Shown: positions 13,110-24,876, counted from the first letter of the stretch. The stretch: DNA of 64,000 nucleotides from Thelephora terrestris (GCA_015956445.1 WIUZ02000003.1:1984001-2048000); one strand, 5' to 3'. Notes: a model not told the origin generated them from the sequence alone. Made by a program: numbers and translations.

Positions 13110-14422
13110 ATTCGATATAGGCCTCTGTACCTTTTCTTTGTGAATCCCTCGGCGTTAACCAGGTCGGAATTTTCTCCTGCAAAGGGCCCTGATCATCGCT
13201 GGGGGAAGTGAAGACACTTATCGTTGTGTGACGAACGTGGATGGGCGGGAAAAATCTCAGTTCTCTGGTTCACTGCTCGCAATCCTCGTTGAGCTCTGAT
13301 GTGGTGCCGGAACTCAACAGGGTAAGCACTGAAAACCACTGGCACCGAACAATGATGCGGTGTTAGGAACGGTCACATACACATTTTCGGCCTCGGTCAG
13401 CGCAGTACTGATCTGTGCCACTGAACAGACAAGTCAACAGCATCATTGTTCGTAAGTTTAAGTGTCCTACTGCTGCGATTCTGACCTTGGGTCAGATTTT
13501 GGGGCTCAGTGTTCGATATTCAGAATATTCAACGCCAGGGTCCGCTCGAAGAGGCGCTTGCTCTCCCCATCACAGTTGATTTCAACCGAACATTTACATG
13601 CACCGCACCCACTCCTATTCACCTGTGCAATCACCCCGTCATCGATGCAGTCCGGAACCCTCTTCAGCATGCACTCTACGTTGTCAAACCATAAGAAGGG
13701 TCGTTTCACACTCCAGACCTACCTGGACACCCCGTTGCGTGCAGAACCCTTCGAGATGAATCATTGACGTCTCACAAGCACAGGCCATTGAATGGTTGGC
13801 CGCTAATTAAGATGTTCCCTGGTGCTTGCGCCCGTTCACTCGAAGAATGTGCCGAGGGGGAGGGGGGCGGCCCGGTGGTCTGCCGCATCCACAACCCAAA
13901 GACTTTACCGGATACACCGCTCGCACTCGGGCGATTTTTTGCTGTGCCCTCTGAGGATCCTGTTCACGGAACCCTGACGTCTAGATTCTTCTCGCCGGCC
14001 GGGTGACCCATAGTGGGTAGTCGGCCATACGGCCCATGGCAGATAACATCAATGACGAATGTAGTTCTCCGGAACCACGAGCTCCCTAATGTATTGCGCA
14101 TACGCGGTGAAGGTGCGTCACCGCTCTCCTATTCATTCCGCATGGCCGATGTATTGACGTTGAAGTCATCAATGACGGCGAGAAGCCGTTTGTTCTCAGG
14201 CCCAGGTGTCCGTCGTTCAGTGTTAAACGTTGACCCCGCGGGCTGCGACCGACCTCTTTTCTCATTGGGTAGGATGCGCACTCTTAAGTCAGAGGAGTTG
14301 ATCATAACTGGTGATATTCACATACGTAGATCACAGGGGTTGGGGTGTCTATTTAAGCCTACCACCGACTGCCTCTATGACTTCTCCGACCTCCTACCCT
14401 GGTCATATCAACGACCCCAAGG
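13110..14422. other. Intergenic; distal part is a duplicated esterase promoter
   Basis: No convincing gene in 13110-13980. From about 14100 to 14422 the sequence matches the region upstream of the intact esterase at 31475 (for example the shared stretches near 14170 and 31290, and near 14330 and 31370), including a TATTTAAG box at 14350-14357 that corresponds to 31400-31407. This shows that promoter and gene were duplicated together. Confidence 0.6.
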
Positions 14423-14936
14423 ATGTTGCTCAACATGCTCGTGCTTCTTGGGACCTTCCTCCAGGTTGGTGTTCACGCCGCGGCGATCTCAAACAAACGT
14501 GACGGAGGCCCCGTGGTCACTCTGAGTTATGCAACGTTCGAGGGAGCTTCGTCGGGTGGAGTAGACTCTCGGGTGAGAGTGCACTAACTTGTGACTCTTT
14601 CAATCTAGTGTGGAAGCGCGACAAGAACATACTCTACCTTGGGTCTGTTCACACCGCTGACCTCGCTGAGGTGTATGGTATCACGGGTGATGATCACCTT
14701 GGCACGGATGCCCTCAGTGCGTCCATTTCCATACTTACACGATCCCTGCGATTGACGAGGATTGCATCAGTCAACTTCATCAATCATCAGGACCCCAACT
14801 ACCCGAAGGGTTCCACGGCATCGAGCCTACTGTCGAAGATCGCTTGGCCAAAATACACTGTCGACAGCAAGCAGATGTTGTTGTTCAGCGACAACGCCAC
14901 TGAAGAGTACACCACTATTCCCGACACCTACCGCGC
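14423..14936 (+). pseudogene. Carboxylesterase type B pseudogene, 5' piece
   Basis: Begins with MLLNMLVLLGTFLQVGVHA, a signal peptide nearly identical to that of the intact copy at 31475, then KRDGGPVVTLSYATFEGASS. At about 14568 the sequence jumps directly to the last intron and C-terminal exons of the family (WKRDKNILYLGSVH, then INHQDPNYPKGS and TVDSKQMLLFSDNATEEY). About 1.9 kb that hold the oxyanion hole, the nucleophile Ser and the catalytic Glu are therefore missing. The reading is then cut at TYRA by the 15.6-kb transposon; its 3' remnant is at 30539. Non-functional with two independent lesions. Confidence 0.93.
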
Positions 14937-15557
14937 TATGCTGTTCGGATTGTACAAAAATTAATCACGGCGATAATCGCGTGTTTTCACCAAAATTTCC
15001 CAGAGTTTCGTGGCATAAATCGCCATTGTCGACACTCTCCGTGAATGTCGTCAAGGATCGCTCGGATTGACGACAATCATTTCTTATCTCCGACTGTCGT
15101 TCACATATGCCGAGGACTTGCGATAATTGAATCAGACTTCCGTAACTCTGTCTGACTCACGGAATTCTATGCGGATTTCCGAAAGTCGGAAATTTTCGAC
15201 GACATTCCCTTTCCAAAAATTCAATAGTCACTATACCATTTGCGCGACTACATTACACTACGATTTTTTTTGTAATCGACTATGGTAGACTACGATTTTC
15301 CAACTGTCCTTATGGTTTTAGTAAAACTCTTTGGGAGTTTCACTTAGGCCGAGTAATATAAACTCCCAGTGGAAGTGTAAAATAATTCCTCACCTCCCCT
15401 GGGCTTGGGGCGGGTTTTACTATTTCCTGGGTGTATGTTATGTTATTCAGATATGTTATGTTTTGCCCATATGTTATGTTTTGACCATATGTCATATTTT
15501 CCCCATATGTTATGTTTTTTCCATATGTTTTTCCCCCCATATGTTATGTTTTTTCCG
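14937..15557 (+). repeat. Left terminal inverted repeat of the Ulp1-DDE transposon
   Basis: Mirror of 29918-30538 with no length difference. It contains smaller internal symmetries (around 15060-15110 and 15170-15210) and ends in a run of ATATGTTATGTTTT-type units that grades into the 18-bp satellite array. The near-perfect identity of the two ends suggests a recent insertion. Confidence 0.9.
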
Positions 15558-15680
15558 TATGTTATTTTTTCCAAATATGTTATTTTTTCCAAATATGTTA
15601 TTTTTTCCAAATATGTTATTTTTTCCAAATATGTTATTTTTCCAAATGTTATTTTTTTCCAAATGTTATTTTTTTTCCAA
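15558..15680 (+). repeat. 18-bp satellite array, left
   Basis: About five units of TATGTTATTTTTTCCAAA, then shorter variants. The same unit forms about ten copies at 29737-29915 and about nine at 21203-21353. At the right end of the transposon the array runs straight into TACTGTACCC..ACAACCAAAGCGGCA; on the left that junction is displaced to 21355. Confidence 0.85.
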
Positions 15681-17046
15681 ATACAGTAATTTCCAAATAC
15701 AGTAATTTCCAAATATGTTATTTTTCCAAATGTTATTTTTTTCCAAATGTTATTTTTTTCCAAATGTTATTTTTTTCCAAATGTTATTTTTTTTTTCCAA
15801 ATACAGTAATTTCCAAATACAGTAATTTCCAAATACAGTAATTTCCAAATACAGTAATTTCCAAATACAGTAATTTCCAAATACAGTAATTTCTAAATAC
15901 AGTAATTTCCAAATACAGTAATTTCCAAATACAGTAATTTCCAAATACAGTAATTTCCAAATACAGTAATTTCTAAATACCGTAATTTTAAAATACAGTA
16001 ATTTTCTAAAATTGTAATGTCCTTTATTCCAATGGTATGCATTCAAAAAAATCCTTTGCCTTTTCCACAACATAAAAGAATATGGTTCTGTTTGTAGTCA
16101 TGACCTAACCTAACCTAAACCTAACATATCGTAAACATAACATAACATTACAAAAATGTAATGTAAACCTAACCTAATGTGACATAACATCAACCTGACG
16201 TAAAGTGATGTAAAATAACGTAACATAATATAACATAATGTGATTTAAGCTAAGCTAATCTAACCTAACCTAACCTAACCTCATGCAGTCCACCTAACCG
16301 GAACTAAACCTGCATTGACTTTAGCCTACATAACTTTATCTTATCTCATCTGACCTAACCTCAACCTGACTTAACGTAACCTGGCCCAATTTCACCTGAT
16401 CATGTCCTGTTCAACCTCATCCTATGTGACCCATTTTACCCTCATCCAGCCTTATTCTAGAAGGACCTGACCCAACTTCACTGGTATGTGACCTGGGTTA
16501 TGGAAACACATTGTGGACCACACCCCATATTCTGCACCCACCCACCACTCAGGTGCACCTACCCTGCTGGACCTACAAGTTGGTGACCCATAAGTCAATG
16601 GACCTATAAGTCCATGGCCCACACCTATAAACGCATACGAGGCAGACTTGTCTGTCACCCATCACACCCACAGACCACTCTCACTCCATATTCCATGCCA
16701 GACTACTAGTTCACAACCACCTGGTTGGAGCCATAAATCCATAGGTGTCACGAACACGTGACATAGTGCGGAAAATCACACAAGTAATTCAAGATATTGG
16801 TTCTATTCATCGCCATAATAAAAGTACAAAGAGAGCCACAACAAGAATTAAACTAGGAGAAAAGGGGGCTCTTGACAAGCGCACCCCGAAGTGGAAATGC
16901 ACCAATGTGCAAAGTGGAGCGGATGATACACGCTCTGTGGACAGTACATATACTCTCTCGATACCGGATCCACCCAACACTCTCGACAACCTAGCACATC
17001 ATGATCTAACCCCTCACGCATCTCCTGTCGCACGCTCTCCAACCCA

Positions 17047-17718
17047 TCATTCACCAACTCGGACCCATACTTGTCCTGCAGCTTCACTATCTCCAGCTTC
17101 AGCCACATGCGAACTTGGCGAGCCTGGCTTGACGGGTGACACTGCTGTCCAGAACGAGTCATCGGACTCTTGCGCAGCTTCTTTGACGACCTCTCCACCA
17201 TCTGAGGAGCTGGAGCAGGACTCCAGGGAGGGGATTGAGGGAGAGGAACCCCCCGATCCCAGCGGAGTTGGAGGGACGACGGGGGAGGACTGAGGGGGGT
17301 CGGTGCAGTATGCTCCCCAACACTGGTGCCCGAAATATCGGAAGAGAGATGCCTGGAAAGGTCCCCAATGTTCCAGAGCAAAGTGAGAAAAGTCTTCATT
17401 AAGACTATTGATGATCATGTACATGAGGTCCACTCGTTGTTCCAACTTCAAGATCCTACGCTCCCTCTCTCGCTCCATGGCATCCAGCAAGAGGGAAGCC
17501 CCAGGAGGCCACGTAATTGTGCGGTTGGGGTCGTCGTATCCCGCCTGCTCCCAGAACTGTGGAGGAGCCTGATGGGCAGTCAAGAACTCCACGGCAACTC
17601 TGTTGTCATGGGCAATGTTGGCGGGGGTGTCGTACAGATGCTGTTCGATGTCGAAAGGGGTGGCGGCCTCATAAGGAGAGACGGAGACGAAAGGGGTAGC
17701 AGCACTGTTGAGGGACAT
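17047..17718 (-). CDS. Antisense reading frame in LTR-like unit, family 1
   Basis: Open frame on the strand opposite to the LTR promoter. It begins MSLNSAATPFVSVSPYEAA at 17718 and has a likely coiled-coil stretch (LLLDAMERERERRILKLEQR) and a Pro/Ser-rich end. A TATTTAGG box lies about 95 bases upstream on the same strand. Its position, near the outer end of the long U3 and antisense to the LTR, is the same as for the frame in family 2 (26250-27990). No recognised domain; part of a retroelement fossil. Confidence 0.4.
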   Translation of the reverse strand: MSLNSAATPFVSVSPYEAATPFDIEQHLYDTPANIAHDNRVAVEFLTAHQAPPQFWEQAGYDDPNRTITWPPGASLLLDAMERERERRILKLEQRVDLMYMIINSLNEDFSHFALEHWGPFQASLFRYFGHQCWGAYCTDPPQSSPVVPPTPLGSGGSSPSIPSLESCSSSSDGGEVVKEAAQESDDSFWTAVSPVKPGSPSSHVAEAGDSEAAGQVWVRVGE

Positions 17719-19499
17719 GATTTCGAAGATAGGTTGAGAGGGAATTGTTGTAGAATTGGTGGGAGTGGAAAAGAGACGATGAAGGGAAAAGACCAAGGAA
17801 CCCCATCGCCTAAATACATTCAGATCAATGGGACGCCTGAAAAGGCAACAACAATGCATCATTGTTCATTATTATCCCAAAGGGGATAAACGAACCCTCA
17901 GCCCCAATCGATCTCATCAATTTTGGAGAAACCCCCATTGATCTGGAGAAATCCCCATCACTCCTCTGTTGCTACCATGAAACCTGAGAATTCCCCATCA
18001 ATCATGGGAAATCCCCACTGTCCTTCTATTGCTACCACGAAACATGAGAAATCCCCATTGTACTCCTATTGACTCGTTCCCTATTGTTCCCCTAATTGTA
18101 GTTACCATCGATCGTCCTAAGTCCCACTTCCCTGACTCCGATACCCTGCCCTAAACTACGCACAGACCATGTTGACTCACATTGTCACAACATTGAAACT
18201 CCCAGTCTCCGATTCCTTCCTATTGGTCGTTCGACCCCATTGAGTTCCGGACTCTTCTTGGCCTCACAACTGCCTCGAGGCAACCTTCACCCTGATCACC
18301 AGACCGCCTCTATTGTTCCTCGGACGTTCTTCCCCGCTTCACATCTCCTCTCGGGAACCCTGTTTCGAATCCTCACGTTCTTCCATCTGCCACCCGCTAT
18401 CCGACCCTCCGGAACTCTGATATCCCCGACGCCTCGTTCCCCTCGCCTTTCATCCTCGTTTCGACCCTCATTCTAACCCTTCGCCACCGCTATCTATCGA
18501 TATCAATTCCTCCCGTTATCGATCTCCGGTTATCCCCTTGTTCTACGCTCTCGTCCCCACGATTCCTTATCGATCGGAACTTCCTGGTCAATCGATCAGT
18601 TCCATTCCCCGCGCCGTTCCGTTTGCCGGGCGTTCGCCTCCATTGCTATCTTCCGCTCTTGATTCCTGTTCCCCTGCGTCTTCTCCTGTATGACACGGCT
18701 TCCTCTCGTGCCGTCGTCACCCCTTCGTCATCGTCCCTGTAGTTACTCAGCCTTCGTCGTCGTTCCCCCCTAGTAGTTACCCCTCTTACCAAGTTCCTTT
18801 TAGTTTCGCTTTTCCGTTCCCCTTCTCTCTCACAGACTATCTCGACACTGCTTATTTAGGAGATTCTTCGGTTTCCTTTATATACTGTGTCTTAGATAGC
18901 CTGGAATGCATTGACTTAGATCCCCCAGTTCAGTTCCAGTCTGAGTTCTCCAGTTCCCCAGTTCACTCTCCAGTTTCTCAAGTCGAAGTTCTCGGCTTCT
19001 CTGTGTCTTATCGCTTGCTCCTACCAAAGCATACCGCAGCTACTTTACGACTTCGCGGTGATTCTCTATCGCAACTCTCCGCAACCTTGGTTCCTACCCC
19101 CCTCTGCTTTGTCTCAAATCTTGCGCTTTACTCTAGTCGTCGCGGTCTTCCCCGGCGATTCTTTGGACATCTGCGGGCATCTCTGAACAGATCTTCTGTT
19201 CCGGTGGTCGTACAGAACCCAACACTCAACCAGTACCCACCTCAACTGCTTGTCCACTCTTTCTAGGGTATCCGACTACCCGGAGTGTTCAGCTAGTTCA
19301 ACGTTTGACTCATTGTATGATTACTAATCATGTAGAGGGTTGGGTATATAAGGAAGAGCGTTCACTCCTTTCTTTTCCCCATTCTCAATCTCTTCTGTAC
19401 TCCTCTACCAACTGCTCAATAAACAAAGTAAGCTGAGGAATTCTCCTCACGCCTTACTCTTCATCTGACTCATTCAAGCAGGAATTCTCCTGCCAGTGT

Positions 19500-20141
19500 A
19501 TGTTCAGTGCTCCTAACCCCTTCCCTTCTACCAGTCCCATCCAGCGCCCGGTCATACCTGACACTAGGCGTTCCATCTGGGAGTATAAACTCATCAGGAG
19601 TCTCCAGCTTAATAGGACCTCCGGTCTATTAGCTCATCACCCTTATTACCACCCCTTCTCTGCTCTCGACGCCAGAGTAACTACTCCCCCATTCCTGCTC
19701 GGAGCTGATCATCAGTTCCTTTGGAAATCTGATCTTACTGAGAGCGTGCTCACCACTGTCTACTTCAGTATCAGTCCTTCCTTCTATTTCCCTACTCCTC
19801 GTGTTCACCTTACCACCAACGTTCACACTCACCGTCCAGCTATCATTGTCCTTTGGTGGGATATCCCTACTGATCTACCTCTCCCGGCTATAGAATATCT
19901 TACCAGCTTCGAAGAACTCAGCGGTCAAGACTTCGAGCTGTTCATTCAACACCTGGTTGAATTCTGCAGCGATTACAACTCGCCCATCCATCCTTATCAA
20001 TTTGAGTCTCCACTCGCGCTTGATATCCCTCCTCCTCTAGTTTCCACTCCAGGAACCCCCTTCTCCAAACACTGTCCCGACACTCCGTATTCCGCTAATC
20101 CTCTAGCGCCCCATAAACAGGAAGCAGGCCTTCAACCCTGA
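19500..20141 (+). CDS. Sense reading frame in the 3' part of the family-1 LTR-like unit
   Basis: Open frame of 213 codons whose stop overlaps the terminal CCCTGACA. It starts 150 bases behind the TATATAAG box. The product would be Pro/Ser/Thr-rich (MFSAPNPFPSTSPIQRPVIP) with no known domain. It may be a chance frame in a CT-rich region. Confidence 0.3.
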   Translation: MFSAPNPFPSTSPIQRPVIPDTRRSIWEYKLIRSLQLNRTSGLLAHHPYYHPFSALDARVTTPPFLLGADHQFLWKSDLTESVLTTVYFSISPSFYFPTPRVHLTTNVHTHRPAIIVLWWDIPTDLPLPAIEYLTSFEELSGQDFELFIQHLVEFCSDYNSPIHPYQFESPLALDIPPPLVSTPGTPFSKHCPDTPYSANPLAPHKQEAGLQP

Positions 20142-21354
20142 CAATAGGCCCACAAATCTATGAACCTGTAACCAGGTAGTGTACACCTGCCTTCAGCCTT
20201 TTGGTCAAGGTTGAGTTGTGGCCCATGGTCTGGCATGGAATATGGAGTGAGAGTGGTCTGTGGGTGTGATGGGTGACAGACAAGTCTGCCTCGTATGCGT
20301 TTATAGGTGTGGGCCATGGACTTATAGGTCCATTGACTTATGGGTCACCAACTTGTAGGTCCAGCAGGGTAGGTGCACCTGAGTGGTGGGTGGGTGCAGA
20401 ATATGGGGTGTGGTCCACAATGTGTTTCCATAACCCAGGTCACATACCAGTGAAGTTGGGTCAGGTCCTTCTAGAATAAGGCTGGATGAGGGTAAAATGG
20501 GTCACATAGGATGAGGTTGAACAGGACATGATCAGGTGAAATTGGGCCAGGTTACGTTAAGTCAGGTTGAGGTTAGGTCAGATGAGATAAGATAAAGTTA
20601 TGTAGGCTAAAGTCAATGCAGGTTTAGTTCCGGTTAGGTGGACTGCATGAGGTTAGGTTAGGTTAGGTTAGATTAGCTTAGCTTAAATCACATTATGTTA
20701 TATTATGTTACGTTATTTTACATCACTTTACGTCAGGTTGATGTTATGTCACATTAGGTTAGGTTTACATTACATTTTTGTAATGTTATGTTATGTTTAC
20801 GATATGTTAGGTTTAGGTTAGGTTAGGTCATGACTACAAACAGAACCATATTCTTTTATGTTGTGGAAAAGGTAAAGGATTTTTTTGAATGCATACCATT
20901 GGAATAAAGGACATTACAATTTTAGAAAATTACTGTATTTTAAAATTACGGTATTTAGAAATTACTGTATTTGGAAATTACTGTATTTGGAAATTACGGT
21001 ATTTAGAAATTACTGTATTTGGAAATTACTGTATTTGGAAATTACGGTATTTGGAAATTACTGTATTTGGAAATTACTGTATTTGGAAATTACTGTATTT
21101 GGAAATTACTGTATTTGGAAATTACTGTATTTGGAAATTACTGTATTTGGAAATTACTGTATTTGGAAAAAAAATAACATTTGGAAAAAAATAACATTTG
21201 GAAAAATAACATATTTGGAAAAAATAACATATTTGGAAAAAATAACATATTTGGAAAAAATAACATATTTGGAAAAAATAACATATTTGGAAAAAATAAC
21301 ATATTTGGAAAAATAACATATTTGGAAAAAATAACATATTTGGAAAAAATAACA

Positions 21355-21866
21355 TACTGTAACCGCACGACCAAAGCGGCAATGGCAATTGCCGGGGGCA
21401 CTGACAAGCGCCCGTGTACCTGCCGGCAATTTTCGCGCTGACAGTTGACCCTGGGGGCTGCCGGCAAACCTGGTGATGACGATCCGGGTTGCCGGCAATT
21501 TTTTTGATGGGGACCCGCGAGCGCCGGAAGGACTGCGGGTTCTGGGGCCACGTCAGCGGCATCAATAACCGCTCGTGACGCGGCCTCCAGTTCCAGCGGG
21601 TAAAAAGGCTGTCGCATGGATGGGTCTGGCAGTTACTTGGCTGCCAGGCCATAATTTGCTTAATTTCAGGCAATAATAAATATATGTAGTGTATATTAGA
21701 TACATAGAAGTGCAATGAAACAATTAATAGGCCCAGGGCTACATTTTTAACATACAGAGCTGGAGTTTCCGCCGCACAATTGGCAGGCATGTTCTTATCT
21801 TGATCGCCCTTCTTTCTCTCTCACTCAACCCATCCACATCTTGTCTCATTCATTTGCCCACTGTGC
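21355..21866. other. GC-rich subterminal segment of the transposon
   Basis: Starts with TACTGTAACCGCACGACC..AAAGCGGCA, an imperfect inverted match to 29710-29737 at the other end of the element, so it is the inner limit of the original left TIR. It contains several copies of TGCCGGCAA (21372, 21419, 21460 and 21489 regions); related GGCCGGCAAACCTAGTGATGAC is found at about 29683. No gene seen. Confidence 0.6.
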
Positions 21867-22400
21867 TTGACCCTGGAACTTGACTTGGGGCTTTATCTAC
21901 TGGCTCTGGACCACTTCTGTTGTACTAGCTTCAGATTCTGCTCTCACCTGCTTCACCACATCAAGTTGGAAGCGTCCTCTCAGCTCCACCCTCTCCCATC
22001 CTATTGCTGGATTGTGCTTGACTGTGGTACTTGTTTTGAGGCTTTGATAACTGATGTTTGCCTGATTCTGTTATCCCAGCTCAGGTTCCCCTCTCACCTG
22101 CTGTACCACAGTGGTGGAACTGTCCTCTCAGCCTCATCTTCTCCCACCCTGCTGCTGGTTGGGCTTGACTCTGGTACTTGTTTGGAGGTCTTGATCATTT
22201 GTGTTGACCTGATTCTCTTACACCAGCTTAGGTTTTTCTCCTACTGCTTTCACCACATCAAGTTGGAGGTGCCCCCAGCCTTATCCAGTTGCTGATTGTA
22301 CTTGACCTTGGTATGTGCTTGTGAGGCTTTGACCATTGAAACTGGCCTGATTCAGTTACACTAGGTCCTTCTTCCCACTCTCTTCACCACTCCTATCCCC
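21866..22400 (+). repeat. Tandem repeat (~137-151 bp unit) upstream of the transposase gene
   Basis: Four diverged units begin with CTTGAC at about 21866, 22017, 22164 and 22301. Each contains a CTTG-A-T-TGG-ACTTG opening, a CACCTGCT/CACCACA middle and a CTCTCAGC end. The last is shortened and runs to within about 20 bp of the ATG at 22422. It could be the promoter or a transposase-binding region. Confidence 0.7.
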
Positions 22401-22421
22401 CTTCTACATTCTCTCTTCAAG

Positions 22422-24876
22422 ATGTCATCCCCAATTGATTTGACAGAGGAATTAGAAGACCAGCTTCCACCTGATGTCCTAAACAACTGGCTCCCCATCA
22501 GGGACAAATCTGTTTTCCACCTTTTTACATTCAACCAATATCCAGCCAACAAAACCGGTTATGCAATGCCTCTGGACTTTGCCCCTGTGCTACATGAAGA
22601 AGTTATCATGGACTTCGACTACACCACACTTCCCCAACTAAGCCTTCCTGTTGATTCTTCAGTCAGAGAAGCTTATCACACAGCGATTAAATCCGCCAAA
22701 CACCCAGTCCATTCAATTACCCTTGTACCACATCCTGGACCCGGAGACCCAGTCACTCTGCCTACCTGGGTCTTCCACTACTGGAGGGAGATAGAGCTAG
22801 CAGCATCATACCGAGAGCAGTGGAAGACTGCCCTAGTATGGTTGCAGTCATACTCAGACTCACCAGTGACAGGGAACTGCTGTCAGGAGCTCTTGATGGC
22901 GCTCTCCTTCTTCCCCTGGTCTGGCAACAACGCATCCATCAAAGACATCACCTCCCTCCTTTCAGAGGACCCACCAAAGTCCTACCTCAGTGATTTCCAT
23001 ATCAACTACATGATTGGACAAATTTCAGACCAGCATCAAACCTTTCGTGGGCTAGAGTTTTCCGGACGTCATATCCTCACAACTTCATATGTCCTTGCAA
23101 CCATCACAACATTCTATGGCAATAGACGTACACCTGTTAAGGACGGGAACCTTCTTTGGTACCAACTTATGGGGATTGAGAACCAGATCATACAGGGGAA
23201 GGTTGACAGTGTTGGTGGGGTCCTCCACCTTCCACTACACTGGGTCTCAGTCGTTTTCGACTTCCAAAAATGGTGCATCCTCTATGGTGACTCACTTAGC
23301 CAGCCATTGCCAACCACACAGCATACTGCATTTACCCGCTGGATCAAACACCTCAGGAGTAGATCTAATTTGGATGCAGTTCCTGTCCCAGTCCACATAC
23401 TACCCACTGGATGCCAGGATGATGTTGCTTCATGTGGGCTTTTTGCGTTGAATGCTATTCGCCATCGTTACCTGGACCATCCACTACTGGCTTCCGACCT
23501 GATTTCTCTAGTCCATAATCGGATGGAGATTACATTAGATCTCCTCCACACAAATATGGTATGACTTTCTTTAGTATAATATTATGCTCAAACTAATGAA
23601 CCCAACAGACTGCCAAGATGGACAATGATATTGTTGTCACAGATTTTGACTTCCTCTCTCTCCCAACTTTTTTTCCACCTGCCACTCAGCCACAACCCCA
23701 TGATAGTGGATCCCAATTACCACTAGACTATCCTCTCTACCCACCTCCTCCTATCACCTACTCTGCTGGTTACACCCAGGATGCCTTTGCCTGTGACGAT
23801 CCTGAGTGGCCAACTGCAATGGAAATTACCCCAGCAGAACCACACATCCTCCACAGCAATGATTTTTCTACCCCTGGTCACTCTGACTCAGACATGGCTT
23901 ATCCCCCCTCCTCTGCTGTGCACTCAGAACTGAATTCTGCAGCAGCTTCAGAATCTGATTTCCCATCTGCGGTGGTTTCAGAGCCTGATCTCCTATCTGT
24001 GGTAGCTTCAGAGCCTGATCTCCCATCTGTGGTAGCTTCAGACCCTGAACTTCTAGCTCCACCTAGAATCAAGCAACCCAGGCTCCAGACACAATCTGGG
24101 ATCCACAACTTCTTTCGAGTTTTGTCTGAAGATGAGGCACAGGCTATGCGGGCAAAGCGGAAAAGGGCTGACTCTACAGGAGAATTTGATCCAGTGGAGC
24201 ACTGGAATAGAAAGCAGGAGAAGAAGCTCATTCAAAAACGAGAGCGAGATCGTATCCATCAGCAGAACCATCGGTTGAAGCTTAAGAAGATTGAGATTAG
24301 GGATGGTGTCAGGGACAGTGATGGAGAGTTGATCAAGGTAAGTCAATCTTTGAGTGTTTGCTTTATATGATAGAGACTTCACCATCTCTTAGACCATGAC
24401 AAAATCCAACCAGGAAGTCCAGCCTCCAGCTCGTGCTGATGTTGCTGCCATCTCACACCCCAGAAAAGCGGTTGTGGCAAATTTAAAGCAACAGAAGGCA
24501 AAAAAAGCTGGTAAGGTCTACAAATCAACCAAGGAAGAATCTACCCCTCCCATATACATCAACTGGAAATCCCCAGCCTTCTTTCCTTTCTTTGATGTTG
24601 TTGTAACACGGAAAGTCAATGGCAAACATCTCTGGGACCACTTTCAGTGCCGAGACTCCTTTGTCATGAAGTTCTTACGGATGGATATGAAGTGGTCACT
24701 CCGCCGCGCAACTCGCCCTGGAAAGAAGATCCCCAATGACATCCTACAAATCCTCACAGACACATTCCTACGGTTTTCCTGGTCAATCTCCAAGTTCCAC
24801 ATCAAAGCTGTATTTGTGGTCAACTCTGATCAGACTCTGGTCTACTTCTCAGCTGAGTCTAAGAAGACCTATGATC
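22422..24876 (+). CDS. Ulp1-like protease-DDE_1 transposase, 5' part
   Basis: Exon 1 (22422 to about 23562) encodes about 380 residues with a C48/Ulp1-like cysteine-protease core: LPLHWVSVVFD (His), WCILYGDS (Asp), TGCQDDVASCGLFALNAIRH (Gln and nucleophile Cys). Splicing of a 50-bp intron (GTATGA...CAACAG, about 23563-23609) joins it in frame to exon 2 (TAKMDNDIVVTDFDF), which has four short SEPDL-type repeats (ASEPDLPSVV) and a very basic stretch (RAKRKRADSTGE to QNHRLKLKKIEI). A second intron (about 24340-24393) leads to exon 3, a DDE_1 N-terminal region with a helix-turn-helix-like part and the first catalytic Asp (VVNSDQTLVYFS). The frame is cut after TYD by the LTR-like unit at 24877; it resumes at 28179. 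Confidence 0.82.

Larger units (their letters stand above)
16746..20143 (+). mobile_element. Solo-LTR-like unit, family 1 (fossil, 3.4 kb)
   Basis: Starts TGTCACGAAC, ends CCCTGACA, and is flanked by the 5-bp target duplication ATAGG (16741-16745 and 20144-20148), the classic signature of an LTR retrotransposon end pair. No second LTR, gag, pol or primer-binding region is inside, so I read it as a single very long LTR left after loss of the internal part. A TATATAAG box at 19345 and an AATAAA at about 19423 in the plus direction fit a U3-R-U5 order with a U3 of about 2.6 kb. Family is probably Ty3/Gypsy by the TGTCAC..TGACA ends, but that is inference. It inserted into the loop of the foldback element. 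Age cannot be read from a solo LTR. Confidence 0.7.
15640..21200. repeat. Foldback (long palindromic) element with ~1.1-kb arms
   Basis: The left arm (to 16703) and right arm (from 20228) are inverted copies more than 99 percent identical by eye; one difference is visible near 16038/20875. Each arm contains, from outside inward, TTTTTTCCAAATGTTA units, about 15-17 units of the 16-bp CAGTAATTTCCAAATA repeat (15679-15975 and 20930-21165), an ACATAACATAA / CCTAACCTAACC-rich tract (16100-16300, 20600-20830) and about 350 bp of unique sequence. Without the LTR-like insert the loop would be only about 125 bp. Outer limits are fuzzy because the arms merge into the satellite arrays of the host transposon. 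No gene of its own is visible, so it is probably non-autonomous. Confidence 0.75.

Noticed and set aside
15558-15680. CRISPR-like array
   Set aside because: Units are contiguous with no unique spacers, and the genome is fungal.
15443-16073. Long frames rich in ITYLEK, CYFFQI or NYCIWKLL repeats
   Set aside because: They are translations of the 16- and 18-bp AT-rich satellite units, open in several frames and on both strands, not proteins.
16100-16300. Internal telomere
   Set aside because: The runs are short, irregular TTAGG-like variants repeated in inverted arms of an element, not TTAGGG arrays.
16452-16658. Identical 68-codon frames at 16452-16658 and 20273-20479
   Set aside because: They are the same stretch of the inverted arms; no start context or domain supports a gene.
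16745-17293. Plus-strand frame opposite the family-1 antisense frame
   Set aside because: Mirror of the minus-strand frame, low complexity, no promoter-like signal.
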